Below are positions 24,805 to 32,742 of a DNA stretch of 64,000 nucleotides, piece by piece. The position numbers were made by a program, and so were the translations under genes. Under the pieces are notes generated by a model. The model did no database searches and was not told the origin of the DNA. It saw only the letters and a list, made by a program, of their open reading frames with translations. This DNA is from Arthrobacter sp. D5-1 (GTDB taxonomy: Bacteria > Actinomycetota > Actinomycetes > Actinomycetales > Micrococcaceae), in the NCBI RefSeq assembly GCF_017357425.1, contig NZ_CP014571.1, positions 4,674,059 to 4,738,058 of the forward strand, given 5' to 3'. Each line of letters opens with the position of its first letter. The stretch's first letter is position 1.

Positions 24805-24839
24805 TGTCAACAGTCAACTCTCAAGGTTGACTGTTGACA
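24805..24839. promoter_or_regulatory. Paired GntR operators with embedded promoter
   Basis: TGTCAACAGTCAAC (24805-24818) and its exact reverse complement GTTGACTGTTGACA (24826-24839) form a 14-bp inverted repeat with a 7-bp spacer. TTGACT (24827-24832) and TAACGT (24851-24856), 18 bp apart, look like the promoter of the plus-strand operon, so a regulator bound here would block it. Confidence 0.65.
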
Positions 24840-24913
24840 GTTAACGCAGCTAACGTGGCTTGCATCACTAAGGCACCTCGCCGATGAGGGCCCCAACATG
24901 AGGATCGACGACG

Positions 24914-25756
24914 ATGTTCCATTCACGACTGGGCTGTTCTTCCATCAGCTTCCGCCACCAGGATTTGGCAACAGCCCTCCGCACCATGCGCGGTCTCGGA
25001 TTCGAAGAGATCGACCTCGGCGCACTACCGGGCGTCTGCGACCATGTGCCGTACGTACTGGACGTGGAGGCAGTCGAAGCGGTCGCCGCCGTCGTCAATA
25101 GCTCGGGACTGCGCGTCCGCTCGGTCAACGGCGACGTCGGGTGCCTGAACGCAGCGCTCGACGCCGCTGCGCAGCAAGAGCGCGAACGGCACCTTGGGAT
25201 GCTTCTCGCCCTGGCCTCCAAGACCGGCGCGAAGGCGCTCGTCCTGCCGTGCGGTGCCATCGACCGCGACCCCTTGCGGAGCCTCGAAGAAGACATCGAC
25301 GTTGTAGCAACCCAACTGATCCACGCCTCACAGCGGGCGGCAGAGTTCGGCGTCGAGCTGTGGACGGAATCCCTGCACTACTACCGGCTCTGCTGGAACA
25401 CCGAACGCGCCCAACTGCTCGCGGACCGCCTGGCCGGGTCCGACGTCGGCATCGTCATGGACTTCAGCCACATCGTTGCCTCCGGAGGCGATCCCGTGGA
25501 TTTCATCCGCCGCGTCGGCTCGCGGATCAGGCATGTCCATCTGAGGGACGCCGTACCCGCAACGGAGACCGGGCCGGGCAACATCAACCTCAGCATCGGC
25601 CACGGCAAGGCCGACTTCGCAACCGGACTCGCAACGCTGCGGGACGCCGGCTACGACGGCCACTTCTCACTGGAGCTCGAAACCCGTGATGTCACGCACG
25701 ACGAACGTCCGGCGGCTGCGGCGAAAGCGGCCAGCTTCATTACAGACCTCATCTAA
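24914..25756 (+). CDS. Sugar phosphate isomerase/epimerase (xylose-isomerase-like TIM barrel)
   Basis: 280 aa of the AP-endonuclease-2 superfamily. Metal ligands of the fold are visible: E in VELWTESLH, D and H in IVMDFSHI, H in RHVHLRDA and E in HFSLELETRD. It would interconvert keto and aldo sugars or epimerise a ketose (phosphate). First gene of the plus-strand operon with SDR, kinase and RpiB-type genes. An EryC-, apiose- or otherwise specific isomerase role is possible, and the sequence alone does not decide. Confidence 0.82.
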   Translation: MFHSRLGCSSISFRHQDLATALRTMRGLGFEEIDLGALPGVCDHVPYVLDVEAVEAVAAVVNSSGLRVRSVNGDVGCLNAALDAAAQQERERHLGMLLALASKTGAKALVLPCGAIDRDPLRSLEEDIDVVATQLIHASQRAAEFGVELWTESLHYYRLCWNTERAQLLADRLAGSDVGIVMDFSHIVASGGDPVDFIRRVGSRIRHVHLRDAVPATETGPGNINLSIGHGKADFATGLATLRDAGYDGHFSLELETRDVTHDERPAAAAKAASFITDLI

Positions 25757-25785
25757 ACCGCGCCATCTCATATTCAAGGAGCACC

Positions 25786-26559
25786 ATGACCACCATCCAG
25801 CGCACCGCAGTCCTCACCGGAGCTACCTCCGATCGCGGCATTGGCCTCACCACGGCCCGCCGCTACGCCAACCAGGGCTGGGGCATCGTCATCCTGGACC
25901 TCGACGGCGAGAAGTCCGCCAAGGTTGCAGCCGAGATCGCCAACGAATTCAACGTTCCGGCGTTCGGCTACGAAATCGACGTCGCCAACGAAGCTTCAGT
26001 CACCGCAGCGCAGGCCGCCGTCGCCGCTGAAGTTGCCGCCGGAAACCTCCCGGCTGTAGGAGCCCTCGCCAACATCGCCGGCATCACCTCGCCGGTCCCG
26101 TTCCTGGAGACCACGCTTGAGCTGTGGCACAAGGTCATGGACGTCAACGCCACCGGTACGTACCTGGTCACCAAGGCGTTCCTCCCGGACATGATCGCCA
26201 ATGGATGGGGCCGCATCGTGAACATGTCCTCGGTGTCCGCCCAGCGCGGCGGCGGCGTGTTCGGCAAGGTTCCCTACTCCGCAGCCAAGGCCGCCATCCT
26301 GGGCTTCACCAAGGCACTCGCCCGTGAAATCGGCGAGACCGGAGTGACCGTCAACGCCATCACCCCAGGCGCCGTGGACACCAACATCCGCGTCGGCAGC
26401 ACCGAAGAGCAGGAAGCCGCCATCAACGCCGGCATCCCCCTGGGCCGCAACGCCACCACCGAGGAAGTCGCCGCCGTGATCACGTTCCTCTCCTCCGAGG
26501 AAGCCGCCTACCTCACCGGCACCACCATCGATATCAACGGCGGCAGCCACATCCACTAA
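25786..26559 (+). CDS. SDR family dehydrogenase (probable polyol dehydrogenase)
   Basis: 257-aa classical short-chain dehydrogenase. Cofactor loop TGATSDRGIG, D-L-D after beta-2 (ILDLDGEK) suggesting NAD+, NIAG, and the catalytic S151, Y164 and K168 in PYSAAK. C-terminal LTGTTIDINGG. ATG after CAAGGAGC. The order SDR, DhaK-type kinase, RpiB-type isomerase matches the known D-threitol route (DthD, DerK, DerI) of Mycolicibacterium smegmatis, so oxidation of a C4 polyol to a tetrulose is a good hypothesis, not proven. Confidence 0.87.
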   Translation: MTTIQRTAVLTGATSDRGIGLTTARRYANQGWGIVILDLDGEKSAKVAAEIANEFNVPAFGYEIDVANEASVTAAQAAVAAEVAAGNLPAVGALANIAGITSPVPFLETTLELWHKVMDVNATGTYLVTKAFLPDMIANGWGRIVNMSSVSAQRGGGVFGKVPYSAAKAAILGFTKALAREIGETGVTVNAITPGAVDTNIRVGSTEEQEAAINAGIPLGRNATTEEVAAVITFLSSEEAAYLTGTTIDINGGSHIH

Positions 26560-26592
26560 TTCGAGCCGCTCGAAGGAAACCCAGGACCCACC

Positions 26593-28329
26593 ATGACCCG
26601 AATCTTCAACGATCCCGCAGACTTTGCCGATGAAGCCCTCGCCGGTTTCTGCGACGCTCACTCAGACCTCGTCCGCCAGGTTGAAGGCGGCGCAATCCGC
26701 CGCGGCCGTCCGGCAACTCCAAAGGTCGCCGTCATCACCGGCGGCGGATCCGGACATTATCCGGCCTTTGCGGGCATCATCGGACCAGGCTTCGCTGACG
26801 GCGCCGTGGTGGGCAACATCTTCACCTCGCCATCAACCCAGCAGGCCTACTCGGTAGCCAAGGCCGCAAATTCAGGGGCAGGCGTGGTCTTCACCTACGG
26901 CAACTACGCAGGCGATGTGATGAACTTCGGCATGGCCAGCGAGCGCCTCAATGCTGAGGGAATCGCGACGGAGAACGTGCTGGTCACGGACGACATCGCC
27001 AGTGCCCCTTCGGACGAGGTAGAGAAGCGTCGCGGTATTGCAGGCGACTTCGTGGTCTTCAAGGTCATGGGTGCGGCGGCCGAAGCAGGGCTGGACCTCG
27101 AGTCCGTGGTTCGCGTGGGGCGCAAGGCCAACGAGTTGACGCGGACAATTGGCACGGCCTTCAGCAGCTGTACCTTCCCCGGCGCCGACCAACCCCTGTT
27201 CCGCCTTCCTGAAGGACAGATGGGCCTGGGCCTGGGTATCCACGGTGAGCCCGGACTGTTCGATACCGAGCTGCCATCCGCCGTCGAACTTGGCCAGGAA
27301 CTGGTGCGGCGCGTTCTGGCCGAAACGCCGGCTACCGGTTCTACACGACTGGCTGTGATCCTCAATGGCCTCGGATCCACCAAACACGAGGAGTTGTTCG
27401 TTCTCTGGCGCACCGTGGCTCCCCTCCTCCGCGAAGCCGGCTACACCTTGGTCATGCCCGAGGTTGGGGAGCTGGTGACCAGCCTCGATATGGCAGGCGC
27501 TTCGTTGACGCTCACCTGGCTGGACGGCGAGCTCGAACAGTACTGGATCGCGCCAGCACTGACTCCGGCGTACCGTCGCGGTGCTGTGGGGTTCGACGTC
27601 GCTGCCGCGGACCCCGTTGAAGCCGAACTGGACGCGGTGCCTGCAGCCGACTATTCCTCCACAGTTGAGTCCCGCGAATATGCAGCCCAATGCCTTGCGG
27701 CCCTCAACACAACCGCCACACTGCTGCGGGATTCCGAGGCGATGCTGGGCGCCATGGACGCCATCGCAGGCGACGGCGACCACGGCCGCGGCATGGTCCG
27801 CGGATCCGCGGCAGCTCTGGATGCGGCGGCCGTTGCGTTTGAACGCGGTGCCGGAGCTGGGTCGCTGCTGGCGGCGGCGGGAGACGCCTGGGCTGACAAA
27901 GCCGGCGGAACATCGGGCGTCCTGTGGGGTGCCGGACTGCGCGCCCTTGGCGAGCGGTTGGGTGACTCTGAGAACCCGACCCCGGACGTCCTCACCCAGT
28001 CCGTTCGAGCCTTCGCGGACCGCATCGCGAGCCTCGGAAAGGCCGAGATCGGCGATAAGACCATGATGGACGCGCTGCTGCCGTTCGTATCCTCCCTTGA
28101 GAAGCGCATCGCTGCCGGTACCTACGCGGAGCAAGCGTGGTCCGCCGCGGCAGCCGACGCCACGCGGGCCGCCGAGTCCACCGCGGAACTTCGCCCCTTG
28201 AAGGGGCGTGCCCGGCCCCTGGCCGAGAAGAGCATTGGTACGCCGGACCCCGGGGCGACGTCGCTCGCCATGGTGTTTGCCGCCGTCGGGTCGCATTTCA
28301 CCGCCATTCCCCTTGCAGCAACCACCTAG
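26593..28329 (+). CDS. DhaK-DhaL fusion kinase (probable tetrulose kinase)
   Basis: 578 aa. The DhaK part (1-330) has GGGSGH with H55, D108 in YAGDVMNF and the substrate-binding H217 in GIHGEPGLFDTE, the three positions of DHA kinases. DhaK usually reads GHEPAH; this one reads GHYPAF, pointing to another ketose. The DhaL part (about 370-575) has the Mg-ATP motif GDGDHGRGM and GGTSGVLWGAGL. A fused ATP-dependent kinase of this type phosphorylates erythrulose in the D-threitol pathway. Starts 34 bp after the SDR stop. Confidence 0.88.
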   Translation: MTRIFNDPADFADEALAGFCDAHSDLVRQVEGGAIRRGRPATPKVAVITGGGSGHYPAFAGIIGPGFADGAVVGNIFTSPSTQQAYSVAKAANSGAGVVFTYGNYAGDVMNFGMASERLNAEGIATENVLVTDDIASAPSDEVEKRRGIAGDFVVFKVMGAAAEAGLDLESVVRVGRKANELTRTIGTAFSSCTFPGADQPLFRLPEGQMGLGLGIHGEPGLFDTELPSAVELGQELVRRVLAETPATGSTRLAVILNGLGSTKHEELFVLWRTVAPLLREAGYTLVMPEVGELVTSLDMAGASLTLTWLDGELEQYWIAPALTPAYRRGAVGFDVAAADPVEAELDAVPAADYSSTVESREYAAQCLAALNTTATLLRDSEAMLGAMDAIAGDGDHGRGMVRGSAAALDAAAVAFERGAGAGSLLAAAGDAWADKAGGTSGVLWGAGLRALGERLGDSENPTPDVLTQSVRAFADRIASLGKAEIGDKTMMDALLPFVSSLEKRIAAGTYAEQAWSAAAADATRAAESTAELRPLKGRARPLAEKSIGTPDPGATSLAMVFAAVGSHFTAIPLAATT

Positions 28330-28338
28330 GAGATTCAC

Positions 28339-28797
28339 ATGCGCATCATTGTGGGCGCCGATGAAGCCGGCGTTGAGTACAAAGACCGAATCCTGGCCGA
28401 CCTTGAGGCCGACTCCCGGATCGCTGAAGTGATCGACATCGGAGTAAACCGAGCCGACGAGGACTTCACCAGGCCCTACCCCTACGTGGGCATCGCGGCC
28501 GGCGAGATGATCCGCGACGGCAAGGCCGACCGGGCCATCCTGTTCTGCGGCACGGGAATTGGGGTGGCTATCGCTGCCAACAAGGTTCCAGGCATCAGGG
28601 CCACAGCTGCCCATGATTCGTTCTCCGTTGAGCGCTCCATCCTCTCCAATGACTGCCAGATCCTCACCATGGGCCAGCGGGTTGTAGGCGTGGAGTTGGC
28701 CCGCCGGTTGGCCAGGGAGTGGATCGGCTACGCGTTCGATCCTTCGTCCGGTTCAGCCGCCAAGGTAAAGGTCCTCAGCGACTTCGAGGGCTGCTGA
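28339..28797 (+). CDS. RpiB/LacAB-type sugar-phosphate isomerase
   Basis: 152 aa. Conserved core CGTGIGVAIAANKVPGIRATAAHDSFSVERSIL, with the cysteine in LFCGTGIG and the Ser-Asn-Asp of ILSNDCQILTMG. ATG follows AGGAG 9 bp after the kinase stop, so it is co-transcribed. In tetritol degradation a relative (DerI/EryI) turns D-erythrulose 4-phosphate into D-erythrose 4-phosphate, a transketolase substrate. Ribose 5-phosphate or sulfo-sugar isomerases are alternatives. Confidence 0.88.
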   Translation: MRIIVGADEAGVEYKDRILADLEADSRIAEVIDIGVNRADEDFTRPYPYVGIAAGEMIRDGKADRAILFCGTGIGVAIAANKVPGIRATAAHDSFSVERSILSNDCQILTMGQRVVGVELARRLAREWIGYAFDPSSGSAAKVKVLSDFEGC

Positions 28798-28820
28798 AAA
28801 CCTCTTCAGGGCGTGAAAAA

Positions 28821-28855
28821 GCCGCACAGGCGGGGAAAGCTCCCGCCTGTGCGGC
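28821..28855. terminator. Bidirectional terminator between RpiB-type and lipoprotein genes
   Basis: 14-bp stem GCCGCACAGGCGGG with a 7-nt loop. GAAAAA on its left gives a T-tract for the minus-strand lipoprotein gene; it also lies 24 bp after the plus-strand operon. Confidence 0.88.
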
Positions 28856-28870
28856 CCGGACATTCAAGAA

Positions 28871-29602
28871 TTACTTGATCAGCGCTGCTGCCTGGTCCAT
28901 GAGGGCGCCCGCTGCTTCCGGCCCACCGGCCACACCATCTTCGGCAGTTGCCGAGGCGGAGATCAAGACACCATCCTTAATCGCGTGCGCAATAAAGATG
29001 GCGCCTTTTCTTCCATCAGGGAGCACCATTACGGTCTTGAAACCCTCGGTTCCGGGCACGTTGCCCACGCCTTCGACCTTCTGAGTAGAGGTGGTGAGCG
29101 TTTGCCCTTCAGCGGAGTAGGACACCTTTTTACACTCTTCCGCCTGGGATTTGCTCTTCTCCAAATCGTCTTGGAGACGGGCAGCATCGACGCCGGAGGT
29201 CATTGACACACTGCTGATGAAACCGTTGGCTTTGGTCCGGGTCGTGCCGGCCGCCGTGGAACCGTCGATGGTGCGCGGCGCCCCCAGCAAGAAAGGATCC
29301 TTACAGGCGGCGGGTTCGATGGTGGCTCCTGCGAATCCCTTAACCATCGAGTCATACTGCGCCAGCAGCTCGTCGCCGGAGAGTACGGCGGGGCTGGTGC
29401 CATCCGCCAGTTTGACCTGCCCGACCAATCCGATGAGCTCTTCCTTGGTGTACTGCTTCACGGGCGTCGGCGTCGAAGTAGCAGCCTCGCTGGCCGGGGC
29501 CGACGTTGATTCCTGTGCGGCCGTGGTACCACCACCACACGCCGTGAGAGCCAAAATTACCAGTGCCGATGCCCCGAATCCGAGCAGCGAATTTTTCTTC
29601 AT
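28871..29602 (-). CDS. Hypothetical lipoprotein
   Basis: 243 aa. MKKNSLLGFGASALVILALTAC gives a signal peptide with lipobox LTAC, then a Ser/Thr/Ala-rich linker. The body has paired cysteines (AACKDPF and AEECKKV) and a short pattern similar to PknH-like/LpqN-type sensor domains, but no firm family. ATG 29602 is chosen for its GGGGAAA site; a TTG at 29614 is in frame upstream. Faces the catabolic cluster but is on the other strand with its own terminator. Confidence 0.75.
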   Translation of the reverse strand: MKKNSLLGFGASALVILALTACGGGTTAAQESTSAPASEAATSTPTPVKQYTKEELIGLVGQVKLADGTSPAVLSGDELLAQYDSMVKGFAGATIEPAACKDPFLLGAPRTIDGSTAAGTTRTKANGFISSVSMTSGVDAARLQDDLEKSKSQAEECKKVSYSAEGQTLTTSTQKVEGVGNVPGTEGFKTVMVLPDGRKGAIFIAHAIKDGVLISASATAEDGVAGGPEAAGALMDQAAALIK

Positions 29603-29696
29603 GTGTTTCCCCAATAATTCTTAGTATGCGCCCGCAGTCACGGAGTCCACTTAGACTACTGGCCCTCATTGGTCGCCCCGGACCATGCCGTGGAGG

Positions 29697-31085
29697 CTAG
29701 AAGCCGCCGCCGCCAGCGCCTGCATCGCCTGCCATATTGGCAAAACGCGAGTAGTGGCCCTGGAAAGCAACAACGATGTCCTTGGTGGGACCGTTACGGT
29801 GCTTGGCAATGAGGATGTCCGCTTCGCCGGCGCGGGGCGATTCTTTGTCGTAGACATCTTCACGGTGCAACAGGATGACCATGTCGGCGTCCTGCTCGAT
29901 GGAGCCGGATTCACGGAGGTCGGACACCATGGGGCGCTTGTCCTGGCGCTGCTCGGAACCACGGTTCAGCTGTGACAGGGCGATGACGGGAACCTGGAGC
30001 TCCTTGGCAAGCAGCTTAAGCGCACGCGAGAACTCGGAAACTTCCTGCTGGCGGGATTCCACCTTTTTGCCGGAGCTCATGAGCTGGAGGTAGTCGAGAA
30101 TCACCAGTTTGAGGTCGTGCTGCTGCTTCAGGCGGCGGCACTTGGCCCGGATCTCCATCAGGGACATGTTGGGGCTGTCATCGATGAACAGCGGAGCATC
30201 GTTCATGCGACCCATGGTGGTGGCGATCTTGGACCATTGCTCGTCCTTGATGGTGCCCTTACGGAGGTCTTGCAGACCAATAGTGGCCTCTGCGGACAGA
30301 AGACGCATGGCGATCTCGTTCCGGCCCATTTCCAAGGAGAACATGACTGTAGCCAGGTTGTTCTTGATGGCGGCAGAACGGGCGAAGTCCAGCGCGAACG
30401 TGGACTTACCTACGGCAGGACGAGCTGCAATGACGATCATCTGGCCGGGGTGGAGCCCGTGAGTCAGTTCGTCCAGCTCGTAGAAGCCAGTGGGAACACC
30501 GGTCATGCCTTCGCCGCGGTGACCGGAAGCTTCGATCTCGTCCACGGTGGATTCCATGACGTCCTTCAACGCCACGTAGTCCTCTGCAGTGCGCTTTTCC
30601 GCCACAGCGTAGACCTCGGCCTGGGCCTGGTTGACAAGGTCTTCCACTTCGCCGTCCTGGCCGTAGCCCATCTGGACGATCTTGGTGCCGGCGTTAACAA
30701 GGCGGCGAAGGACAGCACGCTCGGCAACAATCTCGGCGTAGTAGCCAGCGTTTGCCGCGGTGGGCACTGTCTGGATGAGCTCGTGGAGGTAGGCGGGGCC
30801 GCCAATCCTGTTGATCTCACCGCGCTTGGTCAGTTCGTCCGAGACGGTCACGGCGTCGGCCGGCTCGCCACGACCGTAGAGGTCAATGATGGACTCATAG
30901 ATGGTCTCGTGGGCCGGACGGTAGAAATCATGCCCACGGACGATCTCGACGACATCCGCGATCGCATCCTTGGACAGCATCATGCCGCCAAGTACCGACT
31001 GTTCTGCAGGGATGTCCTGGGGAGGTTTCCGGCTCGAGTCCGAAGCGCGTGTGCCCTCGATTGAGTCCAAGTGCGTAACTGACAA
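29697..31085 (-). CDS. dnaB: Replicative DNA helicase DnaB
   Basis: 462-aa hexameric helicase that unwinds DNA at the replication fork. The N-terminal helical domain starts PPQDIPAEQSVLGGMMLS. The RecA-like domain has Walker A ARPAVGKST, Walker B KLVILDYLQLM and the arginine finger region RGSEQRQDKRPMVSDLRESGSIEQDADM. TTG start after GGAGG. No intein interrupts it. Separated by about 17 kb from rplI, which lies next to dnaB in many bacteria. Its 588-bp upstream region is rich in DnaA-box-like sites. Confidence 0.96.
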   Translation of the reverse strand: MSVTHLDSIEGTRASDSSRKPPQDIPAEQSVLGGMMLSKDAIADVVEIVRGHDFYRPAHETIYESIIDLYGRGEPADAVTVSDELTKRGEINRIGGPAYLHELIQTVPTAANAGYYAEIVAERAVLRRLVNAGTKIVQMGYGQDGEVEDLVNQAQAEVYAVAEKRTAEDYVALKDVMESTVDEIEASGHRGEGMTGVPTGFYELDELTHGLHPGQMIVIAARPAVGKSTFALDFARSAAIKNNLATVMFSLEMGRNEIAMRLLSAEATIGLQDLRKGTIKDEQWSKIATTMGRMNDAPLFIDDSPNMSLMEIRAKCRRLKQQHDLKLVILDYLQLMSSGKKVESRQQEVSEFSRALKLLAKELQVPVIALSQLNRGSEQRQDKRPMVSDLRESGSIEQDADMVILLHREDVYDKESPRAGEADILIAKHRNGPTKDIVVAFQGHYSRFANMAGDAGAGGGGF

Positions 31086-31199
31086 AGCCGTCCTCCATTT
31101 GTGTACCGCTGCAGAGATTTACTCCCCGGCGGCCCGTAAAGCGCAGTGTGTGGTGACTAAGTCCGCCGGTGTCTCTGACGATGTCAGGCAGGGCCGACA

Positions 31200-31660
31200 A
31201 AATAGCATTCCGTATCCACAAGTTATCCACAGCCGATTCCCCAAGCCCGCTGCCAATGGTGGTTGGAGCAGCGTCCGGGGAACTCAACAAGGGATATTCG
31301 CATCCAAAATGGACACTCCAGACACGTTACAGCAGGCGCCTGACACCCCCTGTGGAAAACCTGTGGAATACCAGCCCCTCGTTGTGCACAGACTGTGCGT
31401 TACCCTGTGGATAGAGAAATTCTTTTACAGGAAAATAGCGTCTGACCTGCGGAAACAGTCATCACAAGCTGTGGACTAAAGAAAGATTTGGGGCAATTTC
31501 ATCCACAGACGCTCCGCCACTCTGAGCCTCATGAAGGGCGGAAAGCACCCCAAACATGCCGCAAATGTGATGCATCTTACAAACCGGCCCTAAATTTGAC
31601 ACCACCGTCTCAGAAGCCTATGCCGGAAGTGGAATGTGCTGTGGATAACCAAGTTCTGGC
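31200..31660. promoter_or_regulatory. Cluster of DnaA-box-like sites upstream of dnaB
   Basis: No gene lies in 31086-31673. Three sites fit TTWTNCACA exactly: TTATCCACA at 31223-31231, TTTTCCACA (minus) at 31351-31359 and TTATCCACA (minus) at 31640-31648. Single-mismatch sites occur at 31212-31220, 31362-31370, 31382-31390, 31406-31414 and 31499-31507, and a two-mismatch site at 31470-31478. The region is AT-rich for this genome (for example around 31415-31440). Confidence 0.7.
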
Positions 31661-31661
31661 A

Positions 31662-31667
31662 TAAGCT
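31662..31667 (+). promoter_or_regulatory. -10 box TAAGCT of the 31674 gene
   Basis: TAAGCT lies 6 nt before the ATG; a perfect DnaA box ends 14 bp upstream of it. Confidence 0.5.
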
Positions 31668-31673
31668 CTAAGC

Positions 31674-32153
31674 ATGGGGATGAACTTTGGTGACGTGTTG
31701 ACGCTTGCCCTTCCGCTTCTAGTCCTCGTTGGCCTGTTGTGGGCACTCACGGCGGCCTTCAAACCGCGTGATACCGGCGTCTCGGACGCGGAGAGGTATC
31801 AACGTGAACTGGCAGCCCGTTCGGCTGCGCACCAAGCGTCCCAAGTGCAGGAGGCGCTGGCCCTGCGCGCCCGGATTGAAGCCACCACCAAGCCGAGCCA
31901 GAATGAGGCAAGCCACCGGGAACAGGCGGAGAACACCAGGTCCGCTATTCAGGCCCAGGCCGCCCGTTCACACGCTGCCGGCCAGACCGGACACCAGCCT
32001 GCCGTCCTTCCCAATGGCCAACTGAACCCGCAGCTGGCGCTCGAGCTCCAAAACCTGGTCCGCAGCGGCAAGAAAATCGAGGCCATCAAGGTTCTGCGCC
32101 AAGCCACCCACTCGGACCTGCTTACCGCCAAGAACTACGTAGATCGGCTCTGA
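31674..32153 (+). CDS. Membrane-anchored protein with L7/L12-like C-terminus
   Basis: 159 aa. One N-terminal membrane helix (LTLALPLLVLVGLLWALTAAF), a long charged, Gln/Ala-rich, probably coiled segment (about 45-115), then LVRSGKKIEAIKVLRQATHSDLLTAKNYVDRL. That tail matches the ribosomal L7/L12 C-terminal fold, which reads K-x-x-AIK-x-R-x-x-T-x-x-x-L-x-x-AK-x-x-V. No ribosomal stalk N-terminus is present. The next gene is a relative, 7 bp away. Function unknown. Confidence 0.75.
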   Translation: MGMNFGDVLTLALPLLVLVGLLWALTAAFKPRDTGVSDAERYQRELAARSAAHQASQVQEALALRARIEATTKPSQNEASHREQAENTRSAIQAQAARSHAAGQTGHQPAVLPNGQLNPQLALELQNLVRSGKKIEAIKVLRQATHSDLLTAKNYVDRL

Positions 32154-32160
32154 CAACGCC

Positions 32161-32736
32161 ATGGATTCCATCCTCATCCCGCTCCTGATCCTCATTGCGG
32201 TCATTGCGGGCGTGCTCCTGCTCATTCGCTCTTTCACCAAGCGTTCTGCTGAAACCTCAGCGGATGTGGCAGCCGCGAACGCCCCGAAGGATCCCGTCGA
32301 GCTAGCCAGGGAATCTGCCGCCAAGCTCAACCAGGAGCAGCACCGCCAGCTCTACTCCCTGATCGCCCGCGGACAGGGCATGGCAGCGATCAAGCTCTAC
32401 TTACAGGCCACTGGCGAAGGCCTGCGTGCCTCGCGTGAAGCGGTTGGCGCCTTGGCTGCCCACCCGCAGCCTTTCACGCCGGAGCCGGCCGCCAAGGACC
32501 TGCTGGCTGAGGACGATGACGAGCCCGAGCGCTTTCCTTACCGTTACAGGGCGATCGTCAGCAAAGGCGAGGTGACGCGGGAAGTGAGCAGCAACATGCT
32601 CAACGATGAGATCTACGGACGAATCCGGACGCTCGCCAAAAGTGGAGATGTTGAGGGCGCAGCCATAGCGTTGACGCGCCACTCAGACATCACCATCAAA
32701 CAAGCCCGCGAGTTTATTGAGCTGTTGGACGACTAG
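32161..32736 (+). CDS. Membrane-anchored L7/L12-like protein, second copy
   Basis: 191 aa. N-terminal helix ILIPLLILIAVIAGVLLLI, then two helical L7/L12-like units: QLYSLIARGQGMAAIKLYLQATGEGLRASREAV near 65-97 and IRTLAKSGDVEGAAIALTRHSDITIKQAREFIELL at the C-terminus. Same architecture as the preceding gene with one more unit. Starts 7 bp after it and is surely co-transcribed. No named function. Confidence 0.75.
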   Translation: MDSILIPLLILIAVIAGVLLLIRSFTKRSAETSADVAAANAPKDPVELARESAAKLNQEQHRQLYSLIARGQGMAAIKLYLQATGEGLRASREAVGALAAHPQPFTPEPAAKDLLAEDDDEPERFPYRYRAIVSKGEVTREVSSNMLNDEIYGRIRTLAKSGDVEGAAIALTRHSDITIKQAREFIELLDD

Positions 32737-32742
32737 GAAAAC

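Noticed and set aside
26872..28614. 580-aa open frame on the minus strand across the kinase gene
   Set aside because: It is the antisense of the DhaK-DhaL kinase, has no RBS or family features, and is a common by-product of high GC third positions.
20640..28797. Sulfoquinovose (sulfo-transketolase) pathway
   Set aside because: That route also uses a split transketolase and an RpiB-like isomerase, but no sulfoquinovosidase or sulfo-sugar exporter is present and the DhaK-type kinase has no place in it.
31200..31660. Chromosomal origin oriC
   Set aside because: dnaA, dnaN, rpmH and parAB are absent and the region abuts dnaB; kept only as a DnaA-box cluster.
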